A DNA stretch of 5,144 bases from DATKMG01 sp035541995 (GTDB lineage: Bacteria > Acidobacteriota > Terriglobia > Versatilivoradales > Versatilivoraceae): contig DATKMG010000309.1 of NCBI GenBank assembly GCA_035541995.1, positions 1 to 5,144 on the forward strand, given 5' to 3'. This document shows, piece by piece, positions 1 through 5,144 of this stretch. Within the stretch, counting starts at the first letter, position 1. Each line of letters starts with the position of its first letter. The notes below the pieces were generated by a model, which was given only the letters and a program-made list of their open reading frames with translations, had not been told where the DNA came from and ran no database searches. The translations under genes and the position numbers were made by a program.

Positions 1-85
1 GAACGATTTGAGTCTCTTGCTGAGCTACTCCAAGGATGGGAAGACTAACAACCAACAAGATCATCCATACGAATCTTGACCTCAT
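1..85 (-). CDS. Secreted protein of unknown function, N-terminus only (runs off the left edge)
   Basis: Only 28 codons are visible, so the function cannot be named. The ATG is complementary to 83-85. Upstream lies GAGGAG (complement of 91-96) with a five-base spacer, a strong ribosome binding site. The product starts with a textbook signal peptide: basic n-region MRSR, a hydrophobic core FVWMILLVVSLPILG, then a probable signal peptidase I site after GVA, followed by polar QQETQIV. The product is therefore predicted to be exported. The start lies 98 bases downstream of the stop of the GH-like gene on the same strand, so the two may be co-transcribed, although a hairpin lies between them. No stop interrupts the frame to the window edge. 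A competing plus-strand reading (1-48) is much weaker, having no start and no supporting signal. I am confident that a gene starts here but have no basis for its family. Confidence 0.72.
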   Translation of the reverse strand, partial: MRSRFVWMILLVVSLPILGVAQQETQIV

Positions 86-90
86 TAGAG

Positions 91-96
91 CTCCTC
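91..96 (-). promoter_or_regulatory. Ribosome binding site of the left-edge secreted-protein gene
   Basis: The minus strand reads GAGGAG, then CTCTA, then ATG. This is a close match to the anti-Shine-Dalgarno complement at normal spacing, and it is the main reason for calling a real gene start at position 85. Confidence 0.65.
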
Positions 97-165
97 GCAA
101 CGGCTGGTTTGACAGGGGTCCATCACTATTGTCAGGTCTCCGCTATGCCCACAAACACTCAAATT

Positions 166-190
166 CAATCGAGAGTGCCCCTCTCAATCG
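166..190 (-). terminator. Hairpin on the stop codon of the GH-like gene, possible weak terminator
   Basis: The minus-strand transcript can form a ten-pair stem (181-190 with 166-175) around the five-base loop GGGCA. Eight pairs are Watson-Crick and two are G-U. The TGA stop (184-186) lies in the 5' arm. The bases after the stem are T-rich but interrupted (AATTTGAGTGTTTGT), so this is not a canonical intrinsic terminator. It could attenuate transcription into the left-edge gene or protect the upstream mRNA. Confidence 0.35.
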
Positions 191-1443
191 ACTCGAAACA
201 GGTGGCCGGCTCCAGGGGCGACCCAATCCATTTCGAATCCGAACGGTTCCTCCTTACCCGAATACGGAGAGACATGAATTAGTTTGGCATCCGTCTTCTT
301 CAGTTTGAGCTTGTAGCGGAAAGAATTCCTGAGGTCTTTATTAACAAGCATCAGGTAAGGCCGCCCCTGCTCGTCAATGAATTCTCCCACCAGGAACCTC
401 CCTTGAACTGGGGGGATAACATAACGCTGACTCATTTCTACAGATTCCACTAATTTGCTTTCACTCAGAGCCTGACATTCGGGTGGCACATCTGGATAGT
501 GATAGACTCCGGTGCTCTTCAGATTTTTCAGTGTCGGGGCCAACGCGTGAATCTGATTGTTCACCCGACGCATCATCTCCCATGAGGGAGTCTTGTTTCC
601 ATATTGGTCAATCGGGCCTAGGCGGTAATTCCCGTTCGCCCAGGTGAAGTAGCTGAAATATTGGATGCCACGGCCACCATGTGCCATAGTCGCATAGGCC
701 TGGAGATGATAGGTCGCATCAGTGTTCTCCATGTAGTTGAAGTGTGCGTTGGATAAGACGCAGTTCCAAAAGGGAACTCCGGTTTCGACTGAAAGTTTCC
801 GGACTACCTCTAAGTTGGTGTAGAAGTAGTCCAGCATTTCTCCATTTACCAGGGAGTAGTTGTCGTAACTTAAGAAAGGTTGGTGGACCTGATTGACGAG
901 CATCTTCACATATTCCTCGTAAGTCGCCACTCCCATGCGCTCCCGGGATACCCGAACGGGGAAGAGATTGACGTAAGGATACTTTCCCGGCATGACCTCC
1001 TGGATGAGTCTTGCCACTAATCCTAAACCGGGCATGGCACTGGCATGCGGTTCATCTCTCAGCATGAAGCCAATAACCGCCGGGCTTTTTCCGATTTCCC
1101 GCGCCAGCGATGCCAAATTGCGTCGGACCATGGCTTCGTCAATGGGCTTCTCAAAGTCATATCCATTTACGCGCGGGTCACTGACAAAAACCTGCAGACC
1201 TGCTTTCTCAAATGCGGGCAAATCCTTGACCTTAGCAAATCCCGCGATGTTGATCCCGGCATCTCTCATCCACTGGAGCTGTTGCGGCACCGGAGGAGTT
1301 GGACCCCAGGACATCACCGCGAATTCTGCCGGGGAGACTCGTTGTTCAGGATAGACCTCTTGGGCCAGATCAACTGAATTAAGTAAGGACAATAGCATTC
1401 CCAGGGCGATAGCTCCCGACATGGAAAATTGCAGCCTCTTCAT
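184..1443 (-). CDS. Secreted GH42-like TIM-barrel glycoside hydrolase-type protein
   Basis: Predicted exported protein of 419 residues with a clan GH-A-like barrel, probably acting on a glycan of unknown identity. A signal peptide covers residues 1-27 (MKRLQ, hydrophobic core, likely cut after DLA). The barrel runs from about 38 to 300. It has the strand-end motif LRDEP (128-132), where E131 is the candidate acid/base; SYDNY at 192-196; and a last-strand-like segment GIQYFSYFTW at 259-268. Residues 345-419 look like a C-terminal beta-sandwich (PYLMLVNKDL, then a closing GAGHLFRVD), as in GH42-type enzymes. The usual catalytic glutamate is not evident in the expected strand 7 segment PFWNCVLSNAHFN (224-236), so the mechanism, or even catalysis, is uncertain. 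The ATG at 1443 is preferred over the in-frame GTG at 1464: it has AAAGGGG eight bases upstream and gives a clean signal peptide. Fold assignment is fairly sure; substrate is unknown. Confidence 0.8.
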   Translation of the reverse strand: MKRLQFSMSGAIALGMLLSLLNSVDLAQEVYPEQRVSPAEFAVMSWGPTPPVPQQLQWMRDAGINIAGFAKVKDLPAFEKAGLQVFVSDPRVNGYDFEKPIDEAMVRRNLASLAREIGKSPAVIGFMLRDEPHASAMPGLGLVARLIQEVMPGKYPYVNLFPVRVSRERMGVATYEEYVKMLVNQVHQPFLSYDNYSLVNGEMLDYFYTNLEVVRKLSVETGVPFWNCVLSNAHFNYMENTDATYHLQAYATMAHGGRGIQYFSYFTWANGNYRLGPIDQYGNKTPSWEMMRRVNNQIHALAPTLKNLKSTGVYHYPDVPPECQALSESKLVESVEMSQRYVIPPVQGRFLVGEFIDEQGRPYLMLVNKDLRNSFRYKLKLKKTDAKLIHVSPYSGKEEPFGFEMDWVAPGAGHLFRVD

Positions 1444-1451
1444 GAAATCAA

Positions 1452-1463
1452 CCCCTTTCTCCA
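1452..1463 (-). promoter_or_regulatory. Ribosome binding site deciding the GH-like gene start
   Basis: The minus strand carries GGAGAAAGGGG ending eight bases before the ATG at 1443. The alternative GTG start at 1464 overlaps this purine-rich stretch and would add seven non-signal-like residues ahead of the basic n-region. The site therefore supports the shorter protein. Confidence 0.6.
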
Positions 1464-1542
1464 CAATTACCGGGCATCTCGTTCATCAGCAGCCGGAGTC
1501 TACAACTTGATGAGGTGGGTCTCCTGTTGCAGATCAGCAAGG

Positions 1543-1548
1543 ATTATA
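1543..1548 (-). promoter_or_regulatory. Candidate -10 box for the GH-like gene
   Basis: The minus strand reads a perfect TATAAT here, about 100 bases upstream of the ATG at 1443, leaving a leader of roughly 90 bases. No good TTGACA-like -35 is seen at 16-18 bases, so a second activator or a different sigma factor may be involved. A six-base match can arise by chance; its position in a divergent intergenic region is what supports it. Confidence 0.4.
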
Positions 1549-1571
1549 CATGCGACTGCGGAAGGAGGATA

Positions 1572-1580
1572 TGCTATAGT
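1572..1580 (+). promoter_or_regulatory. Candidate extended -10 promoter for the cysC-nuclease pair
   Basis: The sequence TGCTATAGT is a full extended -10 (TGn followed by TATAGT, five of six to consensus). Extended -10 promoters can work without a strong -35, and none is clear here. It predicts a start near 1587 and a leader of about 57 bases to the cysC ATG at 1644. It lies 26 bases from the minus-strand TATAAT, so the two promoters would be back to back and share upstream DNA. Confidence 0.4.
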
Positions 1581-1590
1581 CACCGGGATT

Positions 1591-1624
1591 GTCCGGGCAG
1601 CATTGCACTTCCAAGTATCCGGAC
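1591..1624 (+). repeat. Inverted repeat in the cysC leader
   Basis: GTCCGG (1591-1596) and CCGGAC (1619-1624) form a perfect six-pair stem, with one extra G-U pair inward, around a loop of about 20 bases. It lies between the predicted transcription start and the cysC ATG, ending 19 bases before it. It could be an mRNA hairpin or an operator, but short CCGG matches are easily chance. Confidence 0.2.
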
Positions 1625-1643
1625 TCCGCTATTGATTCCTGAG

Positions 1644-2234
1644 ATGAACCGTTCGGTCCTGAATCGAATCCCCTTAGAAGAGCGTGAGGTACTTAACCGG
1701 CACCGGGCTTTTGTGTTGTGGTTGACGGGTCTGCCGGCTTCCGGAAAATCGACTCTAGCCTATGCTCTTGAACAGGCCCTGTTGAAACAGAATCTGCGGT
1801 CTTACGTGCTTGATGGAGACGATTTGCGCTATGGTCTCTCCAGCGATTTGGGATTCAGTCCTCAAGACCGTTCTGAAAATATCCGACGGGCCGGTCATGT
1901 TGCCAAGCTTATGGTGGATGCGGGACTGATTGTCATCACATCCTTTATTTCTCCTTACAGAAAAGATCGTGAGCGGGTAAAAGCTTTATTCTCGCCTGAT
2001 AGATTCTATGAAGTTTACCTTGACTGCAGTTTGGAGGTTTGTGAACGGCGCGACCCTAAAGGAAACTATCAAAAGGCCAGACAAGGAAGATTGAAAGAAT
2101 TTACCGGAATCAGCGCCCCCTACGAACCTCCTCTGTCACCTGCTCTGGTTATTCCAACGGGAGAGATGAATGTGGAAGAATCGCTCGCAAGACTTCTGCA
2201 ATTCATCTTGAATCGCCTCGAAATCAAGCCATGA
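1644..2234 (+). CDS. cysC: Adenylylsulfate kinase (APS kinase)
   Basis: Cytosolic enzyme of 196 residues that phosphorylates adenylylsulfate with ATP to give PAPS, the activated sulfate used for reduction or for sulfating acceptors. Family signatures appear in order: Walker A GLPASGKST (29-37); DGDDLR (57-62), where most members have DGDN; FSPQDRSENIRR (71-82); FISPYRKDRE (101-110); RRDPKGNY (135-142); and the lid segment KARQGRLKEFTGISAPYE (144-161). The length is normal for a stand-alone bacterial kinase, with no fused sulfurylase and no cysD or cysN in view, so ATP sulfurylase must be encoded elsewhere. The ATG at 1644 has no clear Shine-Dalgarno, but it leaves about 28 residues before the P-loop, as in relatives. 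An in-frame GTG at 1515 would add 43 unrelated residues across the promoter region. The stop overlaps the next gene's start in ATGA. Confidence 0.95.
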   Translation: MNRSVLNRIPLEEREVLNRHRAFVLWLTGLPASGKSTLAYALEQALLKQNLRSYVLDGDDLRYGLSSDLGFSPQDRSENIRRAGHVAKLMVDAGLIVITSFISPYRKDRERVKALFSPDRFYEVYLDCSLEVCERRDPKGNYQKARQGRLKEFTGISAPYEPPLSPALVIPTGEMNVEESLARLLQFILNRLEIKP

Positions 2235-2938
2235 TCGAAGTTCATCCTGACACGACAGCCAGTCATGCGGCAACGATTCACGTTCACATAGATGATCGGG
2301 AACGTGCGAGCGGAATGGTTGACGTCTTCAAGGAAATAAGGGGCGTCGAGGTTACAATCGGTCGTCTTCCCGTCGGTGACTACGAACTCAATGGGAAATT
2401 CCTTGTGGAGAGAAAGACTCTCATGGATTTTGCCAATTCGATCAAGGACGGACGACTCTTTCGACAGGCCTGCCGCCTGACGGCCTTCCCCTTGCGCCCA
2501 TTCCTGATCCTGGAGGGGACGACATCTGATCTTTCCGGAATCGGCATACGGCGGGAGGCCCTCCAGGGCGCACTGATCACGCTGAGCCTGATTCTCGGGA
2601 TTCCCGTCTTAAGAGCCAGAGATGCACGAGAAAGTGCCCAGCTCATGCTTTTCGCTGCGCGGCAGGTTGAAGCCCTCGCTAGCGGCGCCCTGCCCCGAAA
2701 AGTCCGGCGGCCGCGGGGGAAGCAGAGAGTCCAGTTGGAGATCCTGCAAGGACTTCCGGGAATTGGGCCGGACCGAGCGATGAGTCTGCTGAAAGCCTTT
2801 GGCAGTGTCGGCCAGATATTCAATGCCAACCTGGATCAACTTCTGCAAGTGCACGGCGTCGGACCAGTGACTGCGCGGTCCATTCGTTGGGCGGTCAGTG
2901 AACCAATGACCGACTATCGGGGGATGAATGACTACTAA
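2231..2938 (+). CDS. XPF/ERCC4-type structure-specific nuclease with helix-hairpin-helix domain
   Basis: Predicted DNA nuclease of 235 residues, expected to cut 3' flaps, forks or other branched DNA in repair. The nuclease domain (about 15-148) has the XPF-family residues: IDDRE (20-24), GDY (49-51), and ERK plus Asp (E60, R61, K62, D66), which gives GD-x9-ERK-x3-D, followed by DGRLFRQ (73-79). A basic linker (155-166, RKVRRPRGK) leads to tandem helix-hairpin-helix motifs: LPGIGPDRA (175-183) and VHGVGPVTA (207-215). The order and size match the short archaeal XPF, which lacks a helicase; I see no PCNA-binding motif at the C-terminus. Bacterial members of this type exist but are far less familiar than UvrABC. 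It starts inside the cysC stop (ATGA) with no good ribosome binding site, implying translational coupling. Its last 14 codons, stop included, overlap the peptidase gene antisense. Transfer from archaea is possible but unproven. Confidence 0.9.
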   Translation: MIEVHPDTTASHAATIHVHIDDRERASGMVDVFKEIRGVEVTIGRLPVGDYELNGKFLVERKTLMDFANSIKDGRLFRQACRLTAFPLRPFLILEGTTSDLSGIGIRREALQGALITLSLILGIPVLRARDARESAQLMLFAARQVEALASGALPRKVRRPRGKQRVQLEILQGLPGIGPDRAMSLLKAFGSVGQIFNANLDQLLQVHGVGPVTARSIRWAVSEPMTDYRGMNDY

Positions 2939-5144
2939 TGGTTGGGCTTGAAATCAACGGAGCAAGACCGTTGAGAAAGTGCGTGAACTGGTCTATGGTA
3001 TCGGCCGCCTCTTTGATTTGCTCTTCGGCCTCCCTCCAATTTTGTTGCTCCAAGGCCTCCCGAATTCCGGGTAATGTCTTCACCTGGTACCCCGTGTAAA
3101 ATCCCGGAGCGTAGATCTCGTGTTTAAACCAAGAGCGGCGCGGGAGTCCTTCTTTTCTGGTCAGAGCCCGCTCCGCCTGCCTTAACACTTGGTTGAGCTG
3201 GTTTCGCCCTTCGCCAGAGAGCTTCTCGTTATCAGACGGTACTTGCTGGAGAAGTTGTTCCAGGTTCCTGGACTCGTCTTTGAGGCGTGAGAGTGCATTT
3301 TGGAGGGGCGCAAAGTTGAGGAATGGGACCGGAGGTTCTGATTTCGGCACAACAAAGGGTAATGTTGGATCGAAATAGGCTTCAAAAGTCTTTTCCTGAA
3401 TGCGACGGTTTTTCTCTTCAACTCCCGTACGCTTCTCGTCAGCCAGTTTGATGACCTGATTCGTGAATCGTTCCACTGCCTCAGTCATCCCGCTAATCTC
3501 AAACGGCAACACTTCCGCGTTGGCAAAACGAAGCGTTGCCCGGCCTGCGACCTTCGTCAGGGCTACGCCATAGTCAAAAGTTGGATCACCAAATCGGGTA
3601 TAGTGGTCAAAGGAATCATAAATAGAGTGATAGGCCCCCCCGTCGTTCTCACCCCCGAAGCCGAGATCCAGCGAAGCAACACCCAGGTGATGGACAAAAA
3701 CCGTGTAGTCCGATCCGGCACCAAGCGGATCCAAGCGGAACAATGAACGTTGGCGAACTTCCTTCACGTCACCTGGAGGAGCAGTCATGATCTGATAAGC
3801 TCGAAGTCTCTCCCAGACTGAGATTCCCTTCTCAGGATCGGTCACGTCCCTGGCAATCTCGTTAATGAATCGTTCCAACGTAGGCGATCCACTACAATTG
3901 AGGAATCCGCGGCCCGTAGAGTCAGAGTTGATGTAAACAGCTGCATGTCTGATGAGTTGGTCAGCATGCTCTTCTGCCCATTCCGTCGATCCGAGCAATC
4001 CTGGCTCCTCTCCGTCCCAAGCCGCATAGATCAAGGTGCGCCTGGGTTTCCAGCCCTGTCGGACCAACTCGCCGACCACACGCGCTTCCTCCATGAGAGC
4101 CACCATAGCACTGACTGGGTCGCCGGCTCCGTAAACCCAGGCATCATGATGATTGCCTCGAATTACCCATTCCTCGGGCAAATCAGTCCCCTTGATCCGG
4201 GCAATAACGTCAAAGGCCGGGACCAATTTCCAGTCGAATGCTAGCGTCAGGCGTCCTTTGGCCGGACCTGGACCTAAATGGTAGGTGATTGGCAGGGCCC
4301 CGCGCCAATCGACTGGGGCAACAGGCCCTTTCAGGTTCTTCAAGAATGGCAGCGCGTCGGCATAGGAGATAGGCAGGACAGGGATCTTAGGCAAACTGAG
4401 TGCTTCGCTCCTAGGCAACCGTTTGGCACTGCTGGTGGCCCCTATGCCCGGAGTCAATGGATCCCCGGGATACAGCGGCATGTCGACTACGGACCCGCGC
4501 TGCGCTCCATTTTCATTACGCCAAGACCCTTGCGGATAGAGATCCCCCTGGAAGTAACCGTCGTCCCTTGGATCGGAATAAATAATGCATCCCAAAGCAC
4601 CGTGCTCTGCCGCTACCTTAGGCTTGATTCCGCGCCAAGATCCACCGTAACGAGCCAGAACGATTTTTCCAGTGACATCGATTCCCTTCTCTTTCAAGAC
4701 TTCGTAGTCTTGGGGGATTCCATAATTCACATAGACTAATTCCCCGGTCACGTCACCATCCGGGGAGTAGGCATTGTAAGTAGGCAGTTGTTCGCCTGAT
4801 TGCCCGGAGGTTTGATCTCCCTCGATCTTTGGCTCTTCAAGTCGGGCCTCAGCCAATTCCGGCTCAAGCAATGCCAGCTTCCTGAGCCTGGGCGTGGGAA
4901 AGAGTACTTGGAATTGCTCAATCTCCGTTTCATACCCCCAGGATCGAAACTGATCGGCAATAAACTCGGCGACTTTTTTCCCAAAAGGAGAACCCAGATG
5001 GTGCGGGTGGGCAGTCATCCAATTCATCCATGAGCGAAGGTTGTCCTTCCGAATGAGCGAGTCGAAACGGTTTTCGAGCAAACGCTGTTGGTGAGATCTT
5101 TCCAGGCTATACCCACGCAAGGGACTTGGTTCTTGGGCGGCATA
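2895..5144 (-). CDS. Secreted M28 metallopeptidase, glutamate carboxypeptidase II-like (5' end outside the window)
   Basis: Exported zinc peptidase, 749 residues visible. Numbering from the codon at 5118-5120, it has a PA domain inserted at about 121-290 (GKIVLARYGG at 151-160, IIYSDP at 179-184, GDPLTPG at 219-225), the M28 catalytic domain at about 300-540, and a transferrin-receptor-type dimerisation domain at about 600-715. By alignment from memory with human GCPII, all five zinc ligands are present: H324, D334 (GAGDP), E372, D400 (INSD) and H498 (AYHS), with E371 of WDGEEPG as the catalytic base. The arginine patch that gives GCPII its glutamate preference (GRARY) reads LDLGF here, so a broader peptidase or aminopeptidase role is likelier. 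The frame stays open to the edge, and its first eight codons read YAAQEPSP, resembling a signal-peptidase site. The TTG at 5120 is therefore not the true start. The 3' end overlaps the nuclease gene by 44 bases. Confidence 0.92.
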   Translation of the reverse strand, partial: YAAQEPSPLRGYSLERSHQQRLLENRFDSLIRKDNLRSWMNWMTAHPHHLGSPFGKKVAEFIADQFRSWGYETEIEQFQVLFPTPRLRKLALLEPELAEARLEEPKIEGDQTSGQSGEQLPTYNAYSPDGDVTGELVYVNYGIPQDYEVLKEKGIDVTGKIVLARYGGSWRGIKPKVAAEHGALGCIIYSDPRDDGYFQGDLYPQGSWRNENGAQRGSVVDMPLYPGDPLTPGIGATSSAKRLPRSEALSLPKIPVLPISYADALPFLKNLKGPVAPVDWRGALPITYHLGPGPAKGRLTLAFDWKLVPAFDVIARIKGTDLPEEWVIRGNHHDAWVYGAGDPVSAMVALMEEARVVGELVRQGWKPRRTLIYAAWDGEEPGLLGSTEWAEEHADQLIRHAAVYINSDSTGRGFLNCSGSPTLERFINEIARDVTDPEKGISVWERLRAYQIMTAPPGDVKEVRQRSLFRLDPLGAGSDYTVFVHHLGVASLDLGFGGENDGGAYHSIYDSFDHYTRFGDPTFDYGVALTKVAGRATLRFANAEVLPFEISGMTEAVERFTNQVIKLADEKRTGVEEKNRRIQEKTFEAYFDPTLPFVVPKSEPPVPFLNFAPLQNALSRLKDESRNLEQLLQQVPSDNEKLSGEGRNQLNQVLRQAERALTRKEGLPRRSWFKHEIYAPGFYTGYQVKTLPGIREALEQQNWREAEEQIKEAADTIDQFTHFLNGLAPLISSPTISSHSSPDSRSLVH
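2954..2974 (+). terminator. Stem-loop just after the nuclease stop, possible weak terminator
   Basis: TCAACGG (2954-2960) and CCGTTGA (2968-2974) pair perfectly over seven bases around a seven-base loop. The stem begins 16 bases after the nuclease stop. No T-tract follows on either strand, so it is not a canonical intrinsic terminator. It also lies within the peptidase coding sequence on the other strand, where it must encode protein. Confidence 0.25.

Noticed and set aside
1..48. Plus-strand frame ending in ERFESLAELLQGWED and a stop, as the tail of a gene entering from the left
   Set aside because: There is no start, domain or other support, and the minus strand here has a ribosome binding site plus a clear signal peptide. 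Overlap of the two is unlikely.
36..308. Plus-strand 90-residue open frame
   Set aside because: It lies antisense to the left-edge gene and the 3' end of the GH-like gene, with no ribosome binding site and a composition unlike a folded protein.
992..1377. Plus-strand open frames of 110-120 residues inside the GH-like gene
   Set aside because: They are shadows of the conserved barrel coding strand; neither has a motif or an initiation signal.
1444..1464. GTG at 1464 as the GH-like gene start
   Set aside because: It would add MEKGVDF before the basic n-region of the signal peptide, and it overlaps the purine-rich ribosome binding site of the ATG at 1443.
1562..1579. Perfect AAGGAGG followed by ATG CTA TAG, as a two-codon leader peptide
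   Set aside because: Only two bases separate GGAGG from the ATG, which is too close. The same bases form the likely extended -10, so they would not be transcribed from it.
1515..1643. 43-residue N-terminal extension of cysC from a GTG
   Set aside because: The extension is unlike known APS kinase N-termini, covers the divergent promoter region, and the ATG at 1644 gives a normal family length.
2380..2829. Minus-strand 149-residue open frame inside the nuclease gene
   Set aside because: It is rich in Arg, Ser and Pro as expected of an antisense shadow. The plus-strand reading has a full catalytic motif set.
4278..4739. Plus-strand 153-residue open frame inside the peptidase gene
   Set aside because: It is antisense to the conserved PA domain, with no recognisable motif or ribosome binding site.
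1..5144. Mobile element, CRISPR array, tRNA or toxin-antitoxin system
   Set aside because: I found no repeated spacers, terminal inverted repeats, transposase or integrase motifs, tRNA-like cloverleaf or small paired genes.

Overview
The window looks like ordinary chromosome from a free-living bacterium with a strong secretory, polymer-degrading lifestyle. It has five protein genes, little intergenic DNA, and no tRNA, rRNA, CRISPR array or insertion sequence that I can see. Base composition looks moderate (around half G+C by eye). A secreted glutamate-carboxypeptidase-II-like M28 peptidase, a secreted GH42-like barrel protein and a bacterial XPF-type nuclease together make me lean towards Acidobacteriota or a neighbouring soil or sediment phylum. 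That is inference from gene content and is not decisive.

Layout, left to right. (1) Positions 1-85, minus strand: the first 28 codons of a secreted protein, with a good ribosome binding site and a clear signal peptide; the rest lies outside the window. (2) 184-1443, minus: a secreted 419-residue TIM-barrel glycoside-hydrolase-like protein with a C-terminal beta domain. A hairpin sits on its stop codon. (3) 1444-1643: a 200-base divergent intergenic region with a perfect TATAAT on the minus strand and an extended -10 on the plus strand, 26 bases apart. (4) 1644-2234, plus: cysC, adenylylsulfate kinase. (5) 2231-2938, plus: an XPF/ERCC4-type nuclease with a helix-hairpin-helix tail, overlapping cysC by ATGA. 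(6) 2895-5144, minus: an M28 peptidase with PA and transferrin-receptor-type dimerisation domains. It overlaps the nuclease gene tail to tail by 44 bases and runs off the right edge, where its last visible codons look like a signal-peptide cleavage site.

The genes form two functional sets. The three minus-strand genes all encode exported proteins that would act in the periplasm or outside the cell, on peptides and probably glycans. The plus-strand pair is cytosolic: one enzyme makes PAPS, the activated sulfate donor, and the other is predicted to cut branched or flapped DNA. The coupling of those two and their insertion between secreted-protein genes has no obvious metabolic explanation. I see no clear evidence of a new multi-gene system. 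The best leads are the coupled cysC-XPF pair and the GH-like protein, which has a DE pair but no obvious nucleophile.
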